The translations under genes were made by a program, and so were the position numbers. Positions 8,211 to 15,091 of a stretch of DNA of 64,000 nt are shown here, piece by piece; positions within the stretch are counted from its first letter, which is position 1, and every line of letters begins with the position of its first letter. The DNA comes from Phycisphaerales bacterium (GTDB lineage: Bacteria; Planctomycetota; Phycisphaerae; Phycisphaerales; SM1A02): assembly GCA_029268515.1 (NCBI GenBank), contig JAQWNP010000017.1:1-64000 (forward strand), given 5' to 3'. The notes beneath the pieces are model-generated. The model was not told where the DNA came from. It saw nothing but the letters and a program-made list of their open reading frames with translations, and made no database searches.

Positions 8211-9301
8211 AAAGATCTGAGCGAAAAAAAGATAACAAGTCGCAAGCGAGAAAAGCAATTGTACTCAGTGGTGCCGCGCTTCTTTTGACTTCAATGGCCT
8301 ATGGGCAGAGAGCTCCGGAACCTGGAGAAAATCGCATCGTGCCGGCAATCACTTCAAGCAGCAGCCTGGCCAAACCGCAAGACGCTGATCAGTCAGAACT
8401 TAATGGCTATGACTTCGGTCATGTTGTTGAAACACTTCAAAGCTCAGTGGATCCACTACAACGTGAACTGGATGCGAGTTTTATGGTGTTCATCGATCGA
8501 GTCGATCAAGCCGTCACACTGCTTGATGCTGGACAGACCAGAGAAGCGGTTGCCATGAGCACCGTTGCGATCGAAGGTGTTTTGCAAGTTCGAGATACGG
8601 TGCTTGAGCCGATGTGGGATGGTCAGATCTATCTGACTGAACAGATTTCAAAGGTGCGCAGCCGACTCGCCAGCGCCGTTTCAGCTGGAACGAATCCTGT
8701 TGGTGATGAGTCATCGGCGCATGATCCGGCCACTGAAGCAGTACTTGATGGAATTGCCAAGAGAATTTCACAGGAACAAGATGCACTGCGTCGCAAACGC
8801 CTCGTGGCCCACTATCGCACTGTACGTGATCTGGCGCAGATAAAACGCACTGCCCAGCGAATGAGTCCTGATCAACGCAAGCTTTGGGTTGGTGTGTTGC
8901 GCGTGCTTGAAGAGGCAGCCCTGGCACATCAGCAGGTCTTGATGGGTTCAGAAATACTCTATACGCAGTTTGAATCGACGGCCGGCCATTTGCAGGAGTA
9001 CCTGGTATTGCTTGATACCGTTGATGGCGCTACAGAATTACTTGGTGTGATCAATGGTATTGAAGGTGCTGGCCAGGGAATGACCAGCTTTGCTACCAGC
9101 ATGCAAGAACTGCAGGCTCGTCTTTCAACATTCAACGGCGCTGTCCAAGAGGCATTACAAACCAGCATGTTTGAGCTCGAGGCGAAGGTTGATTCCCTGC
9201 CAATTTATAGCTCGCTGGATGCTGAGATGACTGGAATCGCACCAACACAACTAGATGCAGAATTGGCAGATCGCCTGTCTCGCATTGAAGGAAGTAACTA
9301 A
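8207..9301 (+). CDS. Exported helical protein of the ExbBD/sigma cluster
   Basis: A 364-residue protein with a basic N-terminus (KRSERKKDNKSQARK) and a hydrophobic signal ending in SMAYGQ. The rest is mostly predicted helix with long amphipathic segments (VETLQSSVDPLQRELDASF, ISQEQDALRRKRLVAHYRT, MQELQARLSTFNGAVQEAL), so probably a periplasmic coiled-coil or helical bundle. I recognise no family. AAGGAGG lies 7 bases upstream and the start overlaps the preceding lipoprotein stop. The position, just before a second small exported helical protein and the ExbB-like gene, suggests a periplasmic component. Confidence 0.68.
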   Translation: MKRSERKKDNKSQARKAIVLSGAALLLTSMAYGQRAPEPGENRIVPAITSSSSLAKPQDADQSELNGYDFGHVVETLQSSVDPLQRELDASFMVFIDRVDQAVTLLDAGQTREAVAMSTVAIEGVLQVRDTVLEPMWDGQIYLTEQISKVRSRLASAVSAGTNPVGDESSAHDPATEAVLDGIAKRISQEQDALRRKRLVAHYRTVRDLAQIKRTAQRMSPDQRKLWVGVLRVLEEAALAHQQVLMGSEILYTQFESTAGHLQEYLVLLDTVDGATELLGVINGIEGAGQGMTSFATSMQELQARLSTFNGAVQEALQTSMFELEAKVDSLPIYSSLDAEMTGIAPTQLDAELADRLSRIEGSN

Positions 9302-9332
9302 AGCTGCGCTACTTTGCGCATTGGAGATTGAA

Positions 9333-9794
9333 ATGAAACGTAAAAATCTAACAATCATCGCAGTTGCGTTAGCGAGTCTTTTGAGTATCGGCATCGCCGG
9401 TACTGCCCAGGCTCAAGAAGCAACGCCCTCAATAAAAGCCCAGTTTCATCAACTGACCAGTCAGCGTGATGGAATCTACCGAAAGCTACATGTTCTGGAT
9501 CGAAAAGCAGCTGACCTTATGAAGCAAGGCAAAGAGCCGGTTGAGGTCCATGCTCAGCAAGTGGCACTCCAGGATGAGTTGGATCTGGTTCAACTTCGTT
9601 TAGAAACCATGGCTGTTCGGTATGACATGGTTCTTCGTCCCGTGCCGTCAGCATCAAGCAATCCGGATCAAAAAACAGCTCACGCCGTTAGCCAAGCATT
9701 TGGTCGGGGTGCCTCGCGTACAAAAACCGAACTCACTTCACAGTGCATGGTGATGTTGGGATCAATGGACTTTGGAGCATTCCTGCGCAACTAA
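9333..9794 (+). CDS. Small exported coiled-coil protein
   Basis: A 153-residue protein. The start at 9333 gives a textbook signal peptide (LTIIAVALASLLSIGIAG then TAQAQ) with GGAG upstream; a longer in-frame start at 9255 would bury it. The mature N-terminal half is a heptad-like helix (QLTSQRDGIYRKLHVLDRKA, ALQDELDLVQLRLETM), followed by a Ser/Gly-rich tail ending SMDFGAFLRN. No family recognised. It lies 29 bases before the ExbB-like start, within the same gene run. Confidence 0.65.
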   Translation: MKRKNLTIIAVALASLLSIGIAGTAQAQEATPSIKAQFHQLTSQRDGIYRKLHVLDRKAADLMKQGKEPVEVHAQQVALQDELDLVQLRLETMAVRYDMVLRPVPSASSNPDQKTAHAVSQAFGRGASRTKTELTSQCMVMLGSMDFGAFLRN

Positions 9795-9822
9795 TAGCGC
9801 TAGAAGGAAGGGACTTGCTGGC

Positions 9823-10230
9823 ATGTTGATTCGTTTTATCGAACTTGGTGGACCGCTCATGTGGCCCTTGCTTGCTTGCTCAGTGCTGCTTGGCGGTGTG
9901 ATCGTCGAGCGAGGCTGGACACTCGGTGTGCGATGGTTTCTCCTGCAACAAAAAGTTCCGCAGGCTGACTTATTGGCGCATCGCCGAGTGATGCCTTTCT
10001 TTCGAGATATTCCACCTAGCCTTGGGTTGCTGGGGACAGTCGTTGGGGTGGTTCAGAGCTTTCAACTACTCAATGGGCGCATTAGTGCTGAAGCTGTAGG
10101 TGAGGGCTTGGGCGTTGCCTGTTTGACCACTGTGTTTGGTATTGGAATTGCTATTACGGCATCAATGGTTGGTTATTTCGTTGACTGGGTCGTCCAAGCA
10201 GATGCACCGGTTGCTGTTGTGGAGGCATGA
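9823..10230 (+). CDS. Short ExbB/TolQ/MotA-type proton-channel subunit
   Basis: A 135-residue inner-membrane protein with one hydrophobic segment near residues 8-27 and two more after residue 60. The stretch PPSLGLLGTVVGVVQSFQ and the following GLGVACLTTVFGIGIAITA match the conserved second and third transmembrane helices of ExbB/TolQ, including the Thr-containing pore helix. ExbB proteins are usually well over 200 residues; here the cytoplasmic loop between helices 1 and 2 is cut to roughly 30 residues. ExbB/TolQ homologues form the pentameric stator of proton-driven energy-transducing complexes. The start at 9823 has AAGGAAGGG upstream. It is followed 3 bases later by an ExbD-like gene. Confidence 0.82.
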   Translation: MLIRFIELGGPLMWPLLACSVLLGGVIVERGWTLGVRWFLLQQKVPQADLLAHRRVMPFFRDIPPSLGLLGTVVGVVQSFQLLNGRISAEAVGEGLGVACLTTVFGIGIAITASMVGYFVDWVVQADAPVAVVEA

Positions 10231-10233
10231 AGC

Positions 10234-10623
10234 ATGATCCTCTCACGAAGTTTTGTTGATGTACTTTTTATTCTCTTGTGTGGAATGATTGTCTTGCTTT
10301 CTGAGTCAATTCGTATTGGATCACTCGAGGTTGATCCTGCAGAAATTGGCGGCGGCGGTATTGATCGGCTCACGGCAGACGAGGTCAACTTACTGGTTGT
10401 TGATGATAAGCAACTTGTTGTAGACGATCAGGCCTTTGCCGATGTTTCAGCGTACTTAGAAGCCCAACGTGAAATGCCAGGGGCCTTAATTGTACCCCGG
10501 CATAGTGATGTTTCTCATCACCGCATGATGCGCGTCTATGACATTCTGACACAGGAAGGCGTGGATGTTCGATTTGGTGTTGAGCCAGTCGTGAGTCCGC
10601 AAGCAAGAACGGGAGATCAATGA
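10234..10623 (+). CDS. ExbD/TolR-like subunit
   Basis: A 129-residue single-pass protein. Residues 6-25 form the membrane helix SFVDVLFILLCGMIVLLSES, with the Asp at position 9 where ExbD/TolR carry the proton-accepting Asp. The periplasmic part follows the ExbD pattern: VNLLVVDDKQLVVDD, then ALIVPRHSDVSHHRMMRVYD and a Gly-Val-x-V-x-x-G ending. With the preceding ExbB-like protein it should form a proton-driven two-protein motor. Its start is 3 bases after the ExbB-like stop and its stop overlaps the next gene. Confidence 0.8.
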   Translation: MILSRSFVDVLFILLCGMIVLLSESIRIGSLEVDPAEIGGGGIDRLTADEVNLLVVDDKQLVVDDQAFADVSAYLEAQREMPGALIVPRHSDVSHHRMMRVYDILTQEGVDVRFGVEPVVSPQARTGDQ

Positions 10624-11531
10624 TGTCAAAAAGCGCACTCGTGATTGGTCTCATAATCTCTGTGGCGGTTCATTTTGTTCTGATCTGGCCTTTGGCGAGG
10701 CAGTCTCCGAATAAGACAGAAGAGCCCTTGGCTCGATCAGTGCGTGTTGTTGAGCTACCGGTGGTAGCTGCGGTGCCTGAGCAATCAGAAGTATTGCCTC
10801 AGGAGCAACCCGAGCCAGAAATTGAACCCGAGCCAGAAATTGAACCCGAGCCTCAGCTGGCAAATGAGCCTACCAATAAAGTCATTGAGCAAACATCAAA
10901 GCTGGCGGTCAATCCGGTCCAAGAACCTCCTGTTGAGTTGCCACGGCCGGCACCTCAACCACTTGAGCCCATCGTGTCGGCGCCACCCTCACCAATGCCT
11001 GCTCCATTAGAGCCTGTTGCTGAGGGACTGCGCGCGGCATTTGATGGGCCTGGAGACTTTGCAGGCCATACCGATGTGCCACTGGTACCCGCCTTGTGGA
11101 TTGACTGGGGCTCACAGCAGGAAGCGATCAATGTGTTGTCGGCTGGTGGTATGCAACTGGTTGTTTTGGAATCAGATGAATCTATTCGGCAGGCCGTCAA
11201 TCTGACTGCACGGGGGCCAGCACTGACCGCATGGCGGCCTGGGCGGCAATCAACATTCTCGACGCGTCTTCGAATTGTGGATCATGTCCAGGCCTTTTCG
11301 AGCATTGTGAAATCAATATCACTGGGCCCTGGAAAGCACCTGGCAGTGCTCTTTCCTATGCGTGTGGATCAGCTCGTTGATATGGCTGAGCGGCGGGCGG
11401 CTTTCGATGAGGGTGCTGATATGGAGCAAATTCGCGGTTTTGCGGGGAAGTTCATGATTTCTTCCAACGTAGGTGCAAGTCAATCCTCAAATGGTGTCTC
11501 TTTCATCATCACTCATTTACAACGGAGATAG
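10620..11531 (+). CDS. TonB-like protein with a non-canonical C-terminal domain
   Basis: A 303-residue protein with the TonB/TolA plan at its N-terminus: a short cytoplasmic tail, one signal-anchor helix (ALVIGLIISVAVHFVLIWPL, containing the typical His) and a long Pro/Glu-rich spacer. The spacer includes a tandem EPEIEP repeat encoded by an 18-bp DNA repeat. The C-terminal 140 residues (ALWIDWGSQQEAINVLSAGG, LRIVDHVQAFSSIVKSISLG) do not resemble the TonB C-terminal domain and lack its Y-P motif. It would couple the ExbB/ExbD-like motor to an unknown periplasmic or outer-membrane target. Its start overlaps the ExbD-like stop by 4 bases. Confidence 0.7.
   Translation: MMSKSALVIGLIISVAVHFVLIWPLARQSPNKTEEPLARSVRVVELPVVAAVPEQSEVLPQEQPEPEIEPEPEIEPEPQLANEPTNKVIEQTSKLAVNPVQEPPVELPRPAPQPLEPIVSAPPSPMPAPLEPVAEGLRAAFDGPGDFAGHTDVPLVPALWIDWGSQQEAINVLSAGGMQLVVLESDESIRQAVNLTARGPALTAWRPGRQSTFSTRLRIVDHVQAFSSIVKSISLGPGKHLAVLFPMRVDQLVDMAERRAAFDEGADMEQIRGFAGKFMISSNVGASQSSNGVSFIITHLQRR
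10807..10850 (+). repeat. 18-bp tandem repeat in the TonB-like spacer
   Basis: Unit AACCCGAGCCAGAAATTG at 10807-10824, repeated exactly at 10825-10842, then eight further bases. It encodes the EPEIEP repeat of the Pro/Glu-rich spacer and is a likely site of length variation. Confidence 0.85.
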
Positions 11532-11535
11532 TCGA

Positions 11536-12207
11536 ATGAACTCAGTTAGATCGCTCATTGTCGTGGGAGGCCTCACTGCCGGCGTTATTGGCGGTAGTTG
11601 GGCATGGACTGTTAGTCATGCGGCGCCAACTGATGGCGAGATTGTTGCCAATGGCATTGAACAAACTGTTGCAGGACTCAAACCTGCCGTCGCTTCAAAT
11701 GTCAAAAAAAATAAATCGCTGAGTCTTCCCGCAATGTATGCGGCTGTGCCGTTAAGCCATTCTCATGCGACGGCCAATAGCACACGTGCGCCTGAACCAC
11801 CAAGTAGTTTGTCTACAGATTCTTCTATCGATGTACCCGTCGAAGTTGTGTTACCTGCCGCCGAAGTTACCTTACAGCACACCGAAGTTGATTTAGGACT
11901 TGATGAGATCAATGAAAATGAGTCAAACTCTGCGACTGTGTATACGAGCCCTTCCGAGGAAGAAAATGTCGCCGCAACAGAGATTCAAGAGGACTTGGTA
12001 ACGAATGCAACAGCGTCAGTAGACAAAAAACGCCCCGTTGATTATGGCCGTCTCAATCAACGCTTAATTCAAGTGGCTGATGCACTCGAGCGATTGAATT
12101 TACGTTTGGCAGCGATGGCAGCGAAAGACAATAAAGATCAGGCTGAAGCTGATGCACCGAACGCCTCAACTGTTGCCCCAGATATGGTTGAGTTCGTGGA
12201 GGGATGA
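11536..12207 (+). CDS. Membrane-anchored protein with C-terminal helix
   Basis: A 223-residue protein with an N-terminal anchor or signal (LIVVGGLTAGVIGGSWAWTV). A long Ser/Thr/Glu-rich, probably unstructured middle follows, then a C-terminal helix (RLNQRLIQVADALERLNLRL) before an acidic tail. The start at 11536 is chosen for GGAG 8 bases upstream; the in-frame start at 11473 overlaps the TonB-like gene by 59 bases. No family recognised. Four bases separate it from the TonB-like gene and three from the next. It may be a periplasmic spacer or assembly factor of the same complex. Confidence 0.65.
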   Translation: MNSVRSLIVVGGLTAGVIGGSWAWTVSHAAPTDGEIVANGIEQTVAGLKPAVASNVKKNKSLSLPAMYAAVPLSHSHATANSTRAPEPPSSLSTDSSIDVPVEVVLPAAEVTLQHTEVDLGLDEINENESNSATVYTSPSEEENVAATEIQEDLVTNATASVDKKRPVDYGRLNQRLIQVADALERLNLRLAAMAAKDNKDQAEADAPNASTVAPDMVEFVEG

Positions 12208-12210
12208 GCT

Positions 12211-12468
12211 ATGATTTTTCGTTTCATTAGACGGAGCTTGATGACACTTCTTCTTGTTGCAGCGGTCGCACTATATTCTCTGGGTGTCCTTCGCTTGGAA
12301 AGTGCAAATCCTGCCATCCGCTGGATTGATCATGGCTCAGGCTGGTTGACCCGTATGGTTGTAGCACAGGGCAATGGTGGCCCTGGAGATGCCATTCATG
12401 CAGCTGCTGATTGGCTTGAGGGATCTTCTTTTGATGCCAGCGAAACCAACGAGGATCAGGAGGGTTGA
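12211..12468 (+). CDS. Small single-pass membrane protein
   Basis: An 85-residue protein with a basic start (FRFIRRSL), one transmembrane helix (LMTLLLVAAVALYSLGVLRL) and a polar tail with acidic end. GGAGGGA lies just upstream, overlapping the previous stop region. No family recognised. It closes the membrane-protein part of the cluster; 188 bases without a convincing gene follow before the sigma-factor start. Confidence 0.6.
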   Translation: MIFRFIRRSLMTLLLVAAVALYSLGVLRLESANPAIRWIDHGSGWLTRMVVAQGNGGPGDAIHAAADWLEGSSFDASETNEDQEG

Positions 12469-12656
12469 TACACTCTGCCTGCCATTCAGACCAGCTGAGG
12501 GCGATGGCTCATCTGGGCAATGATGACTGCTCCTTAGCGGGCTCAGCTCCAGAGGCCAATGGGCGTTTTGTGGGTAAGCAGCGTTCTGCTTCTCAACGAA
12601 CTCCCTCAGCGATCCTGGTACTGCGGATGAGTCAGCTGGGTAAAGATAGAGGTTGC

Positions 12657-13508
12657 ATGACAACAGGCTTCGCTTTTGAACAGATCCTAAGAGAAGCCAG
12701 AGACCGCTGGCCGGCAGTCTGCTGGGATCAAGGCGATTTTCGATCGCATTTGATCCAAGAGCATGAAGATGGCCCACCAAAATTTGCAGTGGATCTTTAT
12801 TTGGCGGGTGCTGCCGGTTTCCGTGTCGAAGAAGCTTGGGAAGCAATCGAAACTGAAATGGGTACTGATGCACGGCGCATTCTGTCAAGTCAACCAATAG
12901 CAGATTGCACAGTGGAAGATCTTTGGTCGGAAGCGCTGGTCAAACTTATGGCAAATGATGATCAGCGAGCACTCTTGCCGAGTGGTCGGTCGGTTGCAAA
13001 AATCATTCGCTACCGAGGCCGTATTCGTTTGCTGTTCTATATTGTTGTGATTGCAAAAAGGCATGCCATCAATCGAAATAGGGTGAGCCGTCGCCAGCAA
13101 TCACTCACGCGCATGCAGGATGACAACACAGTGGATATGCCAGTTATGTCTCAAGAAATTCCACCAGGTGATCTTGCCGCGTCATCTGAAATTGCTCAAG
13201 GGTTACGAGATAAAATTAGAATTGCTATTGAATCGTTAACGACAGAGCAGCGATTCCTCGTCGCAATGGTCTATCGCAATGGTATGAAACAAAAAGAAGC
13301 TGGTGCGATGCTTGGTTTCTCTGAATTCAAAACATCAAGGCACATTAAAGATGCAATGGAGCGTTTGCGAGAACGCCTCATCGCCGTGTACGAGAATCAG
13401 TGGACACCAAGTCTTGAAGCAGCTTGGGTTGGTTGCTGGGCAGAATCTTGGGCTGACGTGCAAGTTCCTTCACCAGGTATGTCATCTGACATAGAGAAGA
13501 AGGAATAG
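12657..13508 (+). CDS. ECF-type sigma-70 family sigma factor
   Basis: A 283-residue protein. Residues about 75-140 look like sigma region 2 (VEDLWSEALVKLM, then IIRYRGRIRLLFYIVVIAKR and a basic stretch). Residues about 185-245 are a region 4 helix-turn-helix (IESLTTEQRFLVAMVYRNGM, KQKEAGAMLGFSEFKTSRHI). The N-terminal FAVDLYLAGAAG segment resembles the N-terminus of ECF factors seen in myxobacteria and planctomycetes. The ATG at 12657 is preferred over a TTG at 12465, whose Shine-Dalgarno is only one base away and whose extra residues look non-coding. It probably directs RNA polymerase to this cluster or to an envelope regulon. The anti-sigma-like gene follows after 5 bases. Confidence 0.82.
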   Translation: MTTGFAFEQILREARDRWPAVCWDQGDFRSHLIQEHEDGPPKFAVDLYLAGAAGFRVEEAWEAIETEMGTDARRILSSQPIADCTVEDLWSEALVKLMANDDQRALLPSGRSVAKIIRYRGRIRLLFYIVVIAKRHAINRNRVSRRQQSLTRMQDDNTVDMPVMSQEIPPGDLAASSEIAQGLRDKIRIAIESLTTEQRFLVAMVYRNGMKQKEAGAMLGFSEFKTSRHIKDAMERLRERLIAVYENQWTPSLEAAWVGCWAESWADVQVPSPGMSSDIEKKE

Positions 13509-13513
13509 ACCTT

Positions 13514-14155
13514 ATGACAAATATGCCACCCAACGAACTGCCAGCCAACCGTCGTGAGATGATCGCAATGATGCAGCAGGCGCTTACAGGTTCTGTTGCA
13601 GGGCGAGCTTCTATTGACGACGAGCAACTCGTGATGCTGGCGACTGGTCGTGTCGATGAAATTCCACAGCCGCAGCGAGAGAGCCTTCTTTTGGCGGTCT
13701 CGGAAGATCACGATCTTGCTGATTTGCTCAGTCAGCTCGCTGCCCTTGAGCTTGAGCCTGACATGATCTTCCGTCCCAAAAATGTTCATCAAGAGGTGAC
13801 TCGGCATCGATTGCATATGGCTCGTTTCAGCTCTTTTGTGCGTATGGCTTGGGCGGCATCAATCATCTTGCTGGTGGGTTTGCTTGCCTGGCGCATTGGC
13901 GAATCAGGAGCAGTGAAGGCAACAGATTCCATACCAGGCAAAATTCAGCCATCAGATCTGACAGTCAGTCAGAGCAACTGGGGTGTATCTGGCCAGACAG
14001 AACCTGCATCAGGGCTACTCGTCGGGCTTGATATAGCAATGCTCGTGGTCTTGGTGATTTGCCTCGTGCTCGCAGTCGCCGCATTTTGGCCATGGGGCAG
14101 AAGCCTACAATCCGGGCTAAGCCGAAACTCGAGTGAGGGCCATCACGGTGATTAG
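13514..14155 (+). CDS. Anti-sigma-like membrane protein
   Basis: A 213-residue protein. The cytoplasmic N-terminus (DDEQLVMLATGRVDEIPQPQ, AVSEDHDLADLLSQLAALE) follows the layout of anti-sigma domains: a short acidic helix, a Gly turn and a helix of repeated Leu. It lacks the H-x-x-x-C-x-x-C zinc motif. Two transmembrane helices follow (MAWAASIILLVGLLAWRI and IAMLVVLVICLVLAVAAFWP) with a roughly 60-residue loop between. Position directly after the sigma gene, the N-terminal pattern and the membrane anchor support a role in sequestering that sigma factor. This is inferred and untested. It overlaps the next gene by 23 bases. Confidence 0.62.
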   Translation: MTNMPPNELPANRREMIAMMQQALTGSVAGRASIDDEQLVMLATGRVDEIPQPQRESLLLAVSEDHDLADLLSQLAALELEPDMIFRPKNVHQEVTRHRLHMARFSSFVRMAWAASIILLVGLLAWRIGESGAVKATDSIPGKIQPSDLTVSQSNWGVSGQTEPASGLLVGLDIAMLVVLVICLVLAVAAFWPWGRSLQSGLSRNSSEGHHGD

Positions 14156-14642
14156 TGCGCAGTTTCACCAACAATATAAACGCCACGCTCCGCGCGCGAC
14201 TAGAAACAAGCTCTCTCGAGCGCGCGTGCTTGGTCTTGCTGCCGTTCTCATCACAGTGATGGTGGCCATGTCACGATCTACGTACGGCGATACCAGTTTG
14301 ATGGACTTCCGGCAAGATGAGAGCTGGAAGGGTATCACTGGCATTGGTGGACAGGCGATCTGGTTGGCAAGGACTGGCATGCCAGGTCGAGCCATGGCCA
14401 ATTCAGAGGGGTTGCTTGAGGCGACGCTGGCCCAATGGGAGGGACCGTCTCAGTCAGCCAGCCTGGCTTTGGATGATGCGCCGAAGTCGACCCTACTGGC
14501 CACTCAAATGGCCAGCCCAGGCGATGCTCGCAGCCGCCTCGCTCAGCCCATGCTTGTTGGGCTGGGCCTAGGAATATTGATCCTGTTGATTGGTTGGGGG
14601 TTGACCAGGCCACGAGATGTGGCCCATCGGGGTGCCTTCTGA
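14133..14642 (+). CDS. Membrane protein of unknown function
   Basis: A 169-residue protein beginning at GTG 14133, inside the end of the anti-sigma-like gene. A basic N-terminus precedes a transmembrane helix (VLGLAAVLITVMVAMS). A polar region of about 90 residues with two Met/Ala-rich helices follows, then a second transmembrane helix (LVGLGLGILILLIGWGLT) near the C-terminus. No family recognised. The 23-base overlap suggests coupling to the anti-sigma-like gene; a role in sensing or in the envelope complex is possible but unsupported. Confidence 0.55.
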   Translation: MRAITVISAQFHQQYKRHAPRATRNKLSRARVLGLAAVLITVMVAMSRSTYGDTSLMDFRQDESWKGITGIGGQAIWLARTGMPGRAMANSEGLLEATLAQWEGPSQSASLALDDAPKSTLLATQMASPGDARSRLAQPMLVGLGLGILILLIGWGLTRPRDVAHRGAF

Positions 14643-14716
14643 GACTTTTTGTCTGCACGTGGTAGGGTGGTGGTACCAGTTCAATTCTGTGTGAGCATTG
14701 GTTGTTCATCTAGACA

Positions 14717-15091
14717 TTGACCGACGATGATCTTATGAAGAATCTTGACCAACCAACTCGCGCCCGTCTGAAACGACAGCGAATCAGAGCCACCAGTACC
14801 TGGGCGGTTGGTCTTGCATTGACGTTGGCTGGAGTGATTCTCTTGTGTAGTGGCATCGTTCGAACGTGGTATATCGGATTGCCTATTCTGGTCGTTGGAA
14901 TTTTACTACTGCTTGCTGGCGTGGCGATGCAACGACGTTATCAAGAGACCGTTGTTGAGGCGCTTGGTCTTGATGTTGAGGCGTATCGTCGATATATGGC
15001 AGGTGATCCAGAAGCACTCGAAGAGATTCGTTCTGAATCACAACTGTCGGATAAGGATCGAGATTCAGACAGTACAGAGGTCAATCAGTAA
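14717..15091 (+). CDS. Small two-helix membrane protein
   Basis: A 124-residue protein with two adjacent transmembrane helices (WAVGLALTLAGVILLCSGIV and IGLPILVVGILLLLAGVAMQ) and an acidic C-terminal tail (residues about 80-124). The start is uncertain: TTG 14717 and ATG 14735 are in frame and neither has a clear ribosome-binding site. Its 3' end overlaps the convergent metallophosphoesterase gene by 11 bases. It is the last same-strand gene after the sigma/anti-sigma pair, 74 bases from its neighbour, so membership of the cluster is likely but not certain. Confidence 0.6.
   Translation: MTDDDLMKNLDQPTRARLKRQRIRATSTWAVGLALTLAGVILLCSGIVRTWYIGLPILVVGILLLLAGVAMQRRYQETVVEALGLDVEAYRRYMAGDPEALEEIRSESQLSDKDRDSDSTEVNQ

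Noticed and set aside
12465-12656. TTG start 64 codons upstream for the sigma factor
   Set aside because: The AGGAGG is only one base from the TTG and the residues do not fit the sigma family; the ATG at 12657 does.
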